This document shows, piece by piece, positions 21,470 through 33,497 of a stretch of DNA of 64,000 nucleotides; positions within the stretch are counted from its first letter, which is position 1; each line of letters opens with the position of its first letter. The notes under the pieces were generated by a model, which saw only the letters and a list, made by a program, of their open reading frames with translations, was not told the DNA's origin and did no database searches. Both the position numbers and the translations under genes were made by a program. Source of the DNA: Membranipora membranacea. Its lineage: Eukaryota > Bryozoa > Gymnolaemata > Cheilostomatida > Membraniporidae. Location of the stretch: contig OU612069.1 of assembly GCA_914767715.1 (NCBI GenBank), positions 25,477,387 to 25,541,386 of the forward strand. Reading direction: 5' to 3'.

Positions 21470-24304
21470 ATGATTCTAACATATAGCAGAGATGATTTGC
21501 CAAAATTCAGAGACCATAAGTGCGCAAGCACCGTCAAACAGATAGCTCCTAATTTACCGCAGAAACTTATTCATTGCCAACGAGGTAAACGAGCTGGGAG
21601 GCACAGGACAGTCCATAAACACCGTAAGCTATGCCTGCCTGCTATAATATTAGCAAATGTAAGGTCTATTAATAATAAAATTGATGAACTTGGGGCACTG
21701 CTAAAATATAATCATGCCTATAGCAACGCCAGTGCAATTGCCATCACTGAAACCTGGCTACACAGTTCTATCACTGACAGCAATGTCTCGTTTGCGGGTT
21801 TCGACATCTACCGAGCAGACAGAGACCCATCTACCTGCAATAAGTCGCGAGCAGAGAATGTATGTGGTTAATCCGTAAAGAATGGTGCACCAACACAATA
21901 GTACATACTCCCACCTGTTGGTAGCTCCGATCACTGTGCCATACATCTCTTCCCCACCTACACACCATTACACAAAAAGCAGAAGAAAAAGAAATTTACC
22001 AAGCAGGTCATCGATGCAGAAACAATAGATAAGTGCAAGGCTGATTTTGACACCATAAACTGGGAGCTTTTCATCACATCAAATGTAGATCAAACTGTTG
22101 AGGCAATTACTGATTATATTAATCATGTGTGTGGCTGCTTCACGGCGGTTTAGATCCTTTGCCATTCACTGGGAGTTGTGCCTAATTTGCCATAGCTGCA
22201 TAGCTTTGTGCGGTACCGGGCTATTGTGTTTTGTGTCCAATTATCTGCACTGATGGATTAATTTGGCGAGCAAATTCCTCAAGCCTTTAGTTGCCCTGTG
22301 AGCCTTGGTGTTTGAGATTTGCCTCACAGGCTCAGTAAACTTGAGTTGCGTATAAACTTTAACTATATTTATCTATTTTTCTGGGCAAAAGTGATATTTG
22401 GGGATTTACTAAATGAGCAAAAAGGTATGTTACAAATTAAATTCTGTTTTCTGTAGGTTAAAATAATTCGACTTAATCTTGACTTAATATCTCTTTTAAT
22501 TCTCGGTACATTCAAAATTAATTAATAGGGTTTAGATTTGTGTTTATATGATCTTTGAGTATATTGTTCCTTATAGTTTGTGTTAAATTGAATAGTTAAT
22601 TATTGACGGCATTTTTATTGAACGAGGCACATTTTTATGCACCACATCAATTGCACCATTTTCTATTCCAGTTTCGTGGAACCTTCGGGGATTAGAATAA
22701 AACCTGTGATCCTGTGATACTATAAGTAATCTCTCAAATCTCGTGTAAATAAATCAAGAAGCCTTGTAGTCCAGAACAATGTGGTAGCTTCAAACTCTAT
22801 TCTACTCTAATAGCAACTGCCAAAATAAAAACGCTCCTCCAAGAGAAACATCCAGCCTACAAAAATAATATAAATAAAAAGGAAAAAGAGATCCAGAATG
22901 AAATAAAAAAGGAAACAAAAGATGCTAAAATAAAGTACAAAGACAGAATGTTATCTAAGATGTCCACCAACATGAAGAAAGCATGGAAAGCAATCAAACC
23001 AAACAAAACCAAACAATACCAACTTCGACCTATTGGATGCAGCAGAGCAGAAGGCACTAGCCAACGATCTGAACCAGTACTACACCAGACTTAACGATGC
23101 AGAACTTGCGACCTCACCAGCTGAATCTGTACCTGTACCTCCCGCTGAAGCACCTCACGGCACCAAGATTACATTAGAGAAAGTACGAGCACAACTACGC
23201 CAATGTCAGCCATCGAAAGCAGCCGGACCAGATGGAATTTTATCCAAAGTTCTCAAGGAGTGCTAATATGAACTATCTCCAATTTTTTGTAAGAATTTTA
23301 ATCTCTGTTTATCCAATGGTACATTGCCTAAATTATGGAAACTGTCTGCCATCTCACCATTACCTCAGAAACCAAACCCCAAATGCAACAATGACTACAG
23401 GCCAATCGCTCTTACATCAGTGATCATGAATTGTTCTGAGAAAATTATTAAAGACAAGCTTTTAAATTTTGTAAACTTGGATAGTTTTCAATTTGCGTAT
23501 AAGAAAAATAGAGGAACTAAGGATGCCTGTATCGGGTTAGACTATTTTCTAAGATGCCATTTGGAGAACCCAACACGTATGCCAGAATTTTATTTGTAGA
23601 TTTCACTTCTGCTTTTAATACTATTGTGCCGAATATTTTAATAGATAAACTGAAATCTTTTGATGTACCACACTACCTTATATCAGTGATAAAATCATTT
23701 TTAGTAGATAGACAACAACTTGAGATTTTTAAGTATGCTGACGATATGGCTATAGTTGGTTTGCTCAATTTTGAAGATCCTGATACTTCTTTTCCTTTTT
23801 TGATGCCGTCCAAACTTTTGTTGAGCAATGTGATTCAGTGAATCTTTTAATACCACCAAGACGAAAGAGATGGTTGTGAATTTTTGCAGAACCTGTGGAA
23901 TCTATGACGATATTTTCATTAAAAAGAATCCGATTGAGCGCGTAGGCCCTTTTAAGTATTTAGGTACTTTTTTTTATGATAATCTAAAGTGGCAATCAAA
24001 TACCAGCTTCATTTATGGAAAGCTGAAACAGCAGTTTTATGCCTTTTCCAGATTTAGCCACTTCAAACCTAATAGAGCTCAGAAGGACTATTTTATTCAA
24101 AGCCTAATCAAGCCAGTTTTAACTTATAATTTTGAGTTATGGTTTAACTCTGCTACCAACAAGCAGAAAGAGAAACTCAAGAAGCCTTTTCAACAGAGGA
24201 ATTATGATTTAGATATTAATTTTTATTTAGAAAGCTGTGTCAGTAAAACTGCTATGCGTTTTATTACCGATCCAACCCATATGTTGCTATCAGATAAATC
24301 GTAA
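21470..24304 (+). pseudogene. LINE polyprotein remnant, RT core deleted
   Basis: Endonuclease start at 21640-21850: AIILANVRSINNKIDEL and AIAITETWLH. After a non-LINE stretch, coding resumes near 22820 with a Lys-rich connector, then QPSKAAGPDGI (23205), LWKLSAISPLPQKPNPKCNN and DYRPIALTSV, and FVDFTSAFNTIVP (motif A, near 23600). Motif A is followed after only about 100 bases by FKYADDMAIVG (motif C). The segment with motif B (PQG) is gone, which would abolish activity. The C-terminal region at 23870-24304 is open. Several frameshifts. Confidence 0.8.
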
Positions 24305-24448
24305 TCATTACAGGATGCCTAGAACTCGCACAAAACAGGTTTCTAGATAGTTTTATACCTTTCAGTATTCATGTCTTAAATAACTAGTAATTTCACAGAG
24401 AGCATATGTTAAATTGTAATATGTCTATGGCATAATTACTCAATAAAC

Positions 24449-24879
24449 TCATTCATTCGTTCATTCGTTCGTTCATTCGTTCATTCGTTCGTTCATTCGT
24501 TCATTCGTTCATTCTTTCATTCATTCATTCATTCATTCATTCATTCATTCATTCATTCATTCATTCATTCATTCATTCATTCATTCATTCATTCATTCAT
24601 TCATTCATTCATTCATTCATTCATTCATTCATTCATTCATTCATTCATTCATTCATTCATTCATTCATTCATTCATTCATTCATTCATTCATTCATTCAT
24701 TCATTCATTCATTCATTCATTCATTCATTCATTCATTCATTCATTCATTCATTCATTCATTCATTCATTCATTCATTCGTTCGTTCATTCATTCATTCGT
24801 TCGTTCATTCATTCATTCGTTCATTCGTTCGTTCATTCGTTCATTCATTCATTCATTCATTCATTCATTCATTCATTCG
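24449..24879. repeat. ATTC microsatellite, 431 bp
   Basis: About 107 copies of a 4-base unit. A long uninterrupted core (roughly 24520-24775) is bordered on both sides by variants with ATTCGTTC. It directly follows the LINE 3' end. Confidence 0.95.
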
Positions 24880-25552
24880 ATACTCGACTTATTATCTTGA
24901 TGTATGTATGTGTGTATTTTAAACATCTACCATTGCATTAACGATGACGCTAGGGCTGTAACAAGAATTGCAGGTTGTAATGTCTCATAAATGACTGAGA
25001 AAAAGAATACTTTCTCTTCTCCATTCACAACCATTCAGTATTATGGCTGTGACATCAAACCTTCGGACATAGCATACTTAAAAGCCAGGTTTTCATAACA
25101 ATTGGGTGGTTAAGTTGTTATTATGCCTTAGATACCAAAATACCAATATCTCATTTGAACCGCAATGCCTGCACCATGTATAATCCCACAAATTGGTCAG
25201 ACTAAAAAGTCAGTAGTCTTGTTTCAGTCGAGTTCCCAAATGATGCTTGCACAGACTGCACATATGTACTGATGGATAAATATGAGGGACTCAGATTATG
25301 AAGTCCCATGTGCTTTCAGAACCTTCGAACTTGAGCTACAAGTACTCTTTGATTATTAATTGACAATAAATATGATGATTGTGTCTGTACCATACTCATA
25401 TCTGATGTTTCAATGCATACACCTACCATCTTACACTCACCAAAAATTTTGAAGCTACTAGGAAGCACCTCAGCTTCACCAACAGATCGTTGAGTATATA
25501 TCTTCGAACATATTTGATAACCAGTTTGATGAAATAGATACAACTTCTGCAG
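24880..25552. other. No gene recognised
   Basis: Between the ATTC array and the Cys-rich exon candidate. No family recognised. A 155-codon - strand frame at 25476-25943 has no known motif and overlaps the better-looking + strand exon. Confidence 0.4.
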
Positions 25553-25619
25553 GTGGCACACAATGCTCTGATTCTGGATGTGACCAAGTTGCTGATGCAA
25601 GATGTACTAGCTGCTGCAC
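25553..25619 (+). CDS. Possible Cys-rich (B-box-like) exon
   Basis: A 67-bp open stretch between a good acceptor (TTCTGCAG at 25545-25552) and a good donor (CAC, then GTAAGG). In the phase-1 frame it reads TQCSDSGCDQVADARCTSCC. The Cys/Ala-Asp/Cys-x2-Cys spacing recalls the first half of a B-box zinc finger, as found in TRIM proteins, though the first Cys pair is spaced by four residues rather than two. It lies upstream of coiled-coil and NHL-like remnants on the same strand, which is the TRIM/NHL domain order. The link is inference. Confidence 0.25.
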
Positions 25620-25990
25620 GTAAGGTCTCGTTGCACACAAGTGATACCATATTGGAGCTGATATCCAATATAGCTTACACACTTGGTCTGTGTGTGAGCA
25701 ATAGAATAACCTTGAAAGTTCTAATGTGCAACTTACTATACTAAAATCATGCTTTCTTATTAATTTTGGAGTGATTGATTTATTGGTATATGTTTGCAAC
25801 TTCTCTGATCGATACTGCGATAGAAGCATGGTGGTTTTTTTTTCTTGACAATTGTTTTTTCGGCTCTTATCTGGCCTATATCCTGCATGCATAATATAGC
25901 AGACAAACAAACAGAAGCCTAGGTTTGCATAAGCTTCAAGCATAGTTTATAAAATACATACAGATAACCATGTAAAAGATTTTGTTGTTC

Positions 25991-28063
25991 GAGCCGGTGT
26001 AGTAGTGTAAATGTCCCCCGCGCGAAAACAACCCCGGGACACTTTACAATATTGTAAACTGTCCCGGGGACACTTTACAATAAAAACAGGCCTATTGTAA
26101 ACTGTCCCCCCCCTATTGTAAACTGTCCCCCCCTATTGTAAACTGTCCCCCCCTATTGTAAACTGTCCCCCCCCTATGGTAAACTGTCCCCCCTATCTGT
26201 GACTGTCCATATCTTCAGATCATCTAACTGGAGCATACCATGATGTTCTGGCTGCCACTATGATGGCCAAAGTTGTACCATGGGGATGGTGGTGGTATCT
26301 CATTGAATGAGTGTATAAAGCCTCTTTTTCGTATGGTACTTTGTAGATATATGACACAACGGATGATATGTTGTTCTTTGCAAGTTCACGAGCCGTGCGA
26401 AAACAACCACCCCATTCATTCTTCTTGAAATCTACCTCAATCAAGAATTTGCCTATGAGTGATGACAGTCAGTCACAAGTGAGACCTGGGGAAATAACCA
26501 CTTTTGAGGTTTTGATATTGTGCGGCCTGGTATTGGACTGTAAAACATTGCTTAAGCCGCGCGAAAACAACCACCCCCTAAGCTGTCTTATAAAGATTAT
26601 CTGTCAAAAAGTCTCAAACGAAATGAACCATGATTTTCTAGCAATAACGTGATTGCCACGAAGTGACTGTGTACCTAATTTTGGATTAAAAGGTTAGAAA
26701 TTAATGACACAACAGATGATATGTCGTTCTTTGCAAGTTCATGAGCCGCGCGAAAACAACCACCCCATTCAGTCATCTTGAAATCTACCTCAATCAAGCA
26801 TTTGCCTGTGAGTGATGAAAGTCAGTCACAAGTGAGACCTGGAGAAATAACGACTTTTGAGTTTTTCATATCATCCGTTGTGTCATTAAGTTCTGACCTA
26901 CTGATCTGAAATTTGGTAAACAGTCACCTTATGACAATCACATTATGGCTGCCAAATCATGGTTCATTATGATTGAGACTTTTTGACAGATAATCTTTAT
27001 AAGACACTTTGGGGGGTGGTTGTTTTCGCGCGGCTTAAGCAATATTTTACAGTCCAATACCAGGCGGCACAATATGAAAAACTCGAAAGCGGTTATTTCT
27101 CCTCGTCTCACTTGTGACTGACTGTCATCACTCACAGGCAAATTCTTGATTGAGGTAGATTTCAAGATGAATGAATGGGGTGGTTGTTTTCGCGCGGCTC
27201 ATGAACTTGCAAAGAACGACATATCATCCGTTGTGTCATTAAGTTCTGACCTACTAATCTGAAATTTGGTACACAGTCACCTTATGACAATCACATTATG
27301 GCTGCCAAATCATGGTCCATTATGATTGAGACTTTTTGACAGATAATCTTTATAAGACAGTTTGGGGGGTGGTTGTTTTCGCGCGGCTTAAGCAATATTT
27401 TACAGTCCAATACCAGGCTTCACAATATGAAAAACTCAAAAGTGGTTATTTCTCCAGGTCTCACTTGTGACTGACTGCCATCACTCCTAGGCAAATGCTT
27501 GACGGAGGTAGATTTTATGATGAATGAATGGGGTGGTTGTTTTCGCGCGGCTCATGAACCTGCAATGAAAGTATGTGTGGTCTGTGATGTGGCAACTACA
27601 CATCTATCCACTGTTGGCTTAGTGCACCTTTCTTCGCAAACCAGACATCTCTAAATCATAGGAGCTTCAAATAACTAGTGTTTGCGAAAAATAGATCTAC
27701 AAAGTACCATATGAAAAAGAGGCTTTATACACTCATTCAATGAGATACCACCACCATCCCCATGGTACAACTTTGGCCATCATAGTGGCAGCCAGAACAT
27801 CATGGTATGCTCCAGTTAGATGATCTGACCCATTTAGAATGGTGATAAACAGCTGGGCCCTCGATATGGACAGTCACAAATAGGGGGGACAGTTTACAAT
27901 AGGGGGGGACAGTTTACAATAGGGGGGGACAGTTTACAATAGGGGGGACAGTTTACAATAGGCCTGTTTTTATTGTAAAGTGCCCCCGGGACAGTTTACA
28001 ATATTGTAAAGTGTCCCGGGGTTGTTTTCGCGCGGGGGACAGTTTACAATACTACACCGGTTC
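25991..28063. mobile_element. Foldback element with CGCGCGAAAACAAC repeats
   Basis: A 2.07-kb inverted-repeat element. Ends read GAGCCGGTGTAGTA and TACTACACCGGTTC. Both ends carry several repeats of CTATTGTAAACTGTCCCCCC (or complement) and a GC-rich CCCGCGCGAAAACAAC box. Inside are ~345-bp units, each with two GCGCGAAAACAAC-type boxes: about one and a half units in one orientation (26340-26870) and two in the other (26870-27560). The arms at 25991-26350 and 27690-28063 pair closely. No target duplication or transposase is evident, so the class is unknown. Confidence 0.8.
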
Positions 28064-28329
28064 ACCAGTAGAATGAGTACAACCTTCAAAGCAGGCAAGT
28101 TGGATCAAACTTGATATAGTCAAACAGGATTATTATTATTATAAGAATTAACAGATATGATGTCTTTCCAAATAAATGTAAAGCATTTAATCAATCTATG
28201 ACACTATCACTAATAAGTTGAGGCCCTTAATAAAAATATTTATTCTAAAAGAGTCCTCTTCCTCTCATATTGAAATGAAGGTAATTGGAAATATTATTCA
28301 TATTTTGGAGGTGTTCAGTGAAGAAATCA

Positions 28330-28990
28330 GAATGTTCGGTAAACAGTAACAAGATGCATTCCGCCGTTGATATTGACAAAGTGTTGAAAGATACAGAAGG
28401 GAATTTGGCGAAATGGAATACAGGAGTAATTACACAGATAAACACAGAAGGAAAGTAGTATCGTCAAATTGAACTTGGTCAAGAATTGCACACTGTGGCC
28501 AAGTATGGATGGGGCCGATACTTCTCATCATTTTGTCCAACCGTGTGGGAGGCAATAAAATGACTAATATTGTGCCATGTGGAAGACACAACAATCAGTA
28601 GCTGAGGTGATCTAAAATTTAAAGGCAAGTTTTTTCAGGTACAGAGAAAGCACAGTCAGCTAGAGACACTAGAGAAGCAAGCAGAAGCCTTACAGGTCAC
28701 TATAGCCAAGTGCCGTAAGGAATTTGAATTTGAAAAGCTGCTAGCGCTGTCATCGGGTCCGAGAAGGACAAAATCGAGAAAATAACTGCTATTGCACAAA
28801 TTTTTGAGTACTCTTTTACTGTATCATATTCACAAATTATATTTGTGAGGACATCAAGTGGCCTATAAGACTTCACATAGATATCATACTGAATGTATTT
28901 TGATGAAGCGATGCCTGTAAGAGTTGTAGCACATGATAAAAACTTGTCTAGCCAGAGGACGGAGAAGGTAAATCTTAATTCCTTTGACCA
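28330..28990 (+). pseudogene. Coiled-coil remnant, perhaps of a TRIM/NHL-type gene
   Basis: One stretch from 28354 reads MHSAVDIDKVLKDTEGNLAK and runs to a TAG at 28456. After an acceptor at 28637-28638, phase 0, comes VQRKHSQLETLEKQAEALQ and VTIAKCRKEFEFEKLLAL, a heptad-like segment ending at a TAA near 28785. A third small piece (MPVRVVAHDKNLSSQRTEK) ends at a GTAAAT donor near 28969. TRIM proteins carry such a coiled coil between B-box and NHL repeats. Stops and the nearby foldback elements suggest the gene is broken, but some stops could be intronic. Family assignment is weak. Confidence 0.35.
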
Positions 28991-29394
28991 ATACTATACT
29001 ATTAACATATAAATCATTGTGAGAGATTAAAACAGTTGATTATTGACCTTAAAATTGGAACAATTTATTACTGAGTTTACTGAACTTGTAGGCGGGACGT
29101 AAACTGCGTTTCATACCCAAGAATTGTCTGACAATTCTGTACAATTCTAGAATTGTCAGAAACTGACCTATATATCATTACCCAACTAGCAACCATTATT
29201 GTGTAATTAACCCTGCCTGCTAAATAATTACTTTCATTATTGCTATTGTATTGTCATAGTATAAGCCTTTACAGTTCTAGTCAATATCATACAATTGGAT
29301 TGACATTGTATTCAATGAGTTTGTATTTAGATGACCAGGCAAGATATGCTGTAATGAATAGATATTGCTGTGAAAGGTAGCATCAAAATCTATA

Positions 29395-29430
29395 TTGCGG
29401 GAGGCCCAGGTTCAAATCCCCGCCGGGGCA
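29395..29430 (+). other. tRNA-like 3' segment in left arm only
   Basis: The sequence around GGTTCAAATCCCCGCCGGGG matches a Pol III B box with a tRNA T-arm and acceptor end. No A box is seen upstream. About 28 bases of it are absent from the mirror position near 33193 in the right arm. Confidence 0.4.
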
Positions 29431-29907
29431 AATCTTTTCCTTTTGTTTCATCATGTGGAAAATGAAAGCATTCCATTCGGATTTTTGGCTCACAATTTTC
29501 GTAAGCACAGAAAACTCTTAGTAATGAGTATGATGACCCGACAAAATACTTATGTTCAACTCTTCTGTGTTGTACCATACCCTACGTTATATTTTGTGCA
29601 ATCTGTTAATATTGGCAGCAACTGCATAAATAGAATACATCAGCTAAACTATGTTAGCAGAATTATCAGAAAACTTTGCTACTAATATAAATGTACAACA
29701 TCGCTCCCAAGATGAGCGAGGAATTACTTTGTATCCACTGTCCTACATGCCTAAGTGGAGAGAAGTGATATGTGAATGAGGCCATATTATATCCACAGAA
29801 CCACTGAAAACATGCTGACTGATGCTAAAAAAACTCAAACTTGGTGTCACAGCAAGTAGTATGAGTACTGATTATTGGCATAGTCTAAACTACGCTCCTT
29901 GTGATTA

Positions 29908-30228
29908 TTGAGAGTGAATGGCTTTCAGCTATTTTTATTTCTATTCTATTTTCTATTTGTTGGCCAAAGATGCTCTGAGCATGGAGTTAGCTCTGAATGT
30001 TATGGTATGTGGGCTGAGGGAGGCAAAGGTAAATCAACTATCGTAAGCCTGGTATATATTCATTACCTGTCTACAAAGGAGCTCTTGATGTTATACTATA
30101 TCATTCCCAGCCATCTCAGTTATATGGTGTACAGGAAGCAGTTTTGGCATATTTCTTTCTCACTCTTGGATGGTAGTTCCCTAGTAGGTGTTGGCACTAG
30201 TACAGATAGTATTAAAATGTTAGACTAG
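29908..30228 (+). CDS. Hypothetical ORF in the left palindrome arm
   Basis: A 106-codon frame with a hydrophobic start (FQLFLFLFYFLFVG), then CSEHGVSSECYGMWAEGGKG. The mirror copy at 32419-32721 on the - strand keeps a 100-codon frame with about a dozen substitutions and a small in-frame loss. No known motif. Retention in both arms may only reflect recent duplication. Confidence 0.2.
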   Translation: MRVNGFQLFLFLFYFLFVGQRCSEHGVSSECYGMWAEGGKGKSTIVSLVYIHYLSTKELLMLYYIIPSHLSYMVYRKQFWHISFSLLDGSSLVGVGTSTDSIKMLD

Positions 30229-32418
30229 TGGCAACACCGTTTAAAGTAATAAATTTTAATCTGTCAGCTTGAGTGCCACAAGCAGGGAGGTTAGCCAATA
30301 ACAGCCATAATTACATAATTACCTTGATATCTTTGTGTCAAAATTTTTAATTGTACAATTAAGTATAATTAACACTGTTTGTTAATCCTTCATACACATT
30401 CCTTTGCACTTGTAACAAGTCATCATGACACATTTGTGGAATCAGAGAGACAGGAGTCATTGTAAGCTGACCTAACTTCCTGTCTTTTGCTGCTGATAAT
30501 GAATGCGGTGAGTTTTGAATTTCACGAATATTCATTTTTATAATGATGGTTGTTTGGGTGTAATTGCAATCATGAGCATTCTATGTCAGAAGAGTGAGGG
30601 GCGGGAAGTTGTAACATTTTATGCAAAGAGCTAGATAACTGTCCAAATTACATTTGTATATTTTTATCAAATTATTTCACCAAACTCTGCTTCAAAGCTC
30701 ATCATTGTACAGAGTTATTATGTCAAGAATGAGATTGCCTCGCAAAAAAAAACCTTAATTTCTCTGGCGCCCTTATTCTTCAGTATTTGCAAAAAGGTTT
30801 CATTGATTTTCCGCGCTTCTTGGTCAACTTCAAGAGTTGAGCCAGCATTATTTATGATAATCTGTGTCTTTACCCACAGGGTTTTCCATTTTTAAATCTA
30901 CTGGTACCTTATAAGTTCTGTGAAGGTTGCCTATGAATGCCAGTGTAAACAAAATGAACATTCTGACTGGCTTATCTTGATTATGACTTCATTGGTAAAT
31001 AACTTGGATACCAACAATACATCCCATTATGCTTGGCTAAGAATTTGATGTCAATTGAAAGGTAAACAATTGGCAAATGACACTGAGAGAATCTTGTTCA
31101 AATTCAATAAGCTAATCTCATTGAATATGATTAGGCAGATTAAATTGTACATTGTAGCCATTAATTGAATTTTATGGTATATGAGTAGAGAGAAGCATGA
31201 GTAAATCAAACAGGCCTATCATTCAATGACACAATAGAACTGTTTGTACAGAATGTCTGGTGGTCACTGTAAATTCTAAATTTATCAATGCAGCGATAAT
31301 AATAATCTAAGAGCTTTGAAAGATTATCTGCCAAGAGGCTGTCCAGGCAATAATTTACTGCTTATAAATTTAACAGCTGTAATGGCCCTGCAAGCCCCTA
31401 ATCTGAATTTGTTGAAATGATTGGAATTTCAGGGTGATAGAACCTTTAACATACCAAACTCTTTGATGCATGCAATTAATGGCTACAGTGTACAGTGTGA
31501 TCTGTCTGTCTGATCATTTTCAATGAGATTAGCTTATTATTGAATTTGAACAAGATTCTCACAGTGTCTATTTGCCAATTGTTTACCTTTCACTTGACAT
31601 CAAAATCTTAGCCAAGCATAATTGGATGTATTGTTGGTATCCAAGTTATTTACCCATGAAGTCATAATCAAGATAAGCCAGTAAAAGAATGTTAATTTCG
31701 TTTACACTGGCATTCATAGGTGACCTTCAAAGAACTTATAAGGTACCCTTAGATTTAAAAATGGACAACCCTGTGGGTAAACACACATATTATCATATAA
31801 TGCTGGCTCAACTCTTGAAGTTGACCAAGAAGCGCAGAAAATCGATGAAACTTTTTGTAAATACTGGAGAATAAGGGCGCCAGAGAATTTAAGGTTGTTT
31901 TGCGAGGCAATCTCATTCTTGGCATAATAACTCTGTACAATGATGAGCTATGAAGCAGAGTTTGGTGAAATAATTTGATAAAAATATACAAATGGAATTT
32001 GGACAATTATCTAGTATTTTGCATAAAATGTTACAACTTCCCGCCCCCTCACTCTTCCGTCAAAGAATGATCATGATTGCACTTACACCCAAACAACCAT
32101 CATTATAAAAATGAATATTCGCGAAATTAAAAACTCACCGCATTCATTATCAGCAGCAAAAGACAGGAAGTTAGGTCAGCTTACGATGACTCCTGTCTCT
32201 CTGATTCCACAAGTGTGTCATGATGACTTGCTACAAGTGCAATGGAATGTGTGTGAAGGATTAACAAACAGTGTTAATTATACTTAATTGGACAATTAAA
32301 AATTTTGACAACAAGGATATCAAGGTAGTTATGTAATTATGCCTGTTAATGGCCAAACTCCCTGCTTGTGGCACTCAAGCTGACAGATTAAAATTTATTA
32401 CATTAAACGGTGTTGCCA

Positions 32419-32721
32419 CTAGTCTATCATTTTAATACTATCTGTACTAGTGCCAACACCTACTAGGGGACTACCATCCAAGAGTGAGAGAGAACTATGC
32501 CAAAATTGTTTCCTGTACACCATATAACTGAGATGGCTGAGAATGATATAGTATAACATCAAGAGCTCCTTTGTAGACAGGTAATGAATATATACCAGGC
32601 ATATGATAGTTGATTTACCTTTGCCTCCCTCAGCCCACATACCGTAACACTCAGAGCTAACTCCATGCTCAGAGCATCTTTGGCTAACAAATAGAAATAG
32701 CTGAAAGTCATTCACTCTCAA
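32419..32721 (-). CDS. Hypothetical ORF in the right palindrome arm
   Basis: Mirror of 29908-30228, 100 codons, missing part of the hydrophobic start. No recognised family. Confidence 0.2.
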   Translation of the reverse strand: MRVNDFQLFLFVSQRCSEHGVSSECYGMWAEGGKGKSTIICLVYIHYLSTKELLMLYYIILSHLSYMVYRKQFWHSSLSLLDGSPLVGVGTSTDSIKMID

Positions 32722-33497
32722 TAATCACAATGAGCGTAGTTTAGACTATGCCAATACTTGCTGTGACACCAAGTTTGAGTTTTTTTTAGCATCAGTCAGC
32801 ATATTTTCAGTGGTCAGTGGTTCTGTGGAAAATATGGCCTCATTCACATATCACTTCTCTCCACTTAGGCATGTAGGACAGTTGATACAAAGTAATTCCT
32901 TGCTCATCTGGTGAGCGATTTTGTACATTTCTATTAGTAGCAAAGTTTTCTGATAATTCTGCTAGCATAGTTTAGCTGATGTATTCTATTTTTGCAGTTG
33001 CTGCCAATATTAACAGATTGCACAAAATATAACGTAGGGTATGGTACAACACAGAAGTGTTAGTTGAAAATAAGTATTTTGTCGGGTCATCATACTCATT
33101 ACTAAGAGTTTTCTGTGCTTACAAATATTGTGAGCCAACATTTCGAATGGAATGCTTTCAATTTTTATCATAATGAAACGAAAAGAAAAGATTTGCTCCC
33201 GCAATATAGATTTTGACGCTACCTTGCACAGCAATACCTATTCATTACAGCATATCTTGCCTGGTCATCTAAATACAAACTCATTGAATACAATGTCAAT
33301 CCAATTGTATGATATTGACTAGAACTGTAAAGGCCTATACTATGACTATACAATAGCAATAATGAAAGTAATTTATTTAGCAGGCAGGGTTAACTACACA
33401 ATAATGGTTGGTGGTTGGGTAATGATATATAGGTCAGTTTCTGACAATTCTAGAATTGTACAGAATTGTCAGACAATTCTTGGGTATGAAACGCAGT

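Larger units (their letters stand above)
21470..24879 (+). mobile_element. LINE with endonuclease, RT remnants and ATTC tail
   Basis: A + strand LINE: endonuclease N-terminus, interrupted middle, reverse transcriptase, short 3' region, then an ATTC-repeat tail. L2- and CR1-like elements commonly end in short tandem repeats, so the array at 24449 is probably the element's own tail, later expanded. About 600 bases at 22150-22790 do not read as LINE and look like an insertion or unrelated replacement. A fragment of a related LINE lies at 46540-47265 on the other strand. Confidence 0.8.
29103..33497. mobile_element. Giant 4.4-kb palindromic element
   Basis: Two ~2-kb arms (29103-31170 and 31465-33497) are inverted copies with high identity around a ~290-bp unique spacer. 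Tips read ACTGCGTTTCATACCCAAG and its complement. Just inside each tip is a cluster of short hairpins built from AGAATTGT/ACAATTCT. No transposase is recognised and no clear target duplication borders the ends (GTAA on the left, GATAAA on the right). It may be a foldback transposon, or an inverted duplication made by another route. Confidence 0.85.

Noticed and set aside
24449-24879. CRISPR-like array
   Set aside because: A 4-bp microsatellite without spacers; the genome is eukaryotic.
25476-25943. 155-codon - strand frame
   Set aside because: No motif, unusual composition, and it covers a better-supported + strand exon candidate.
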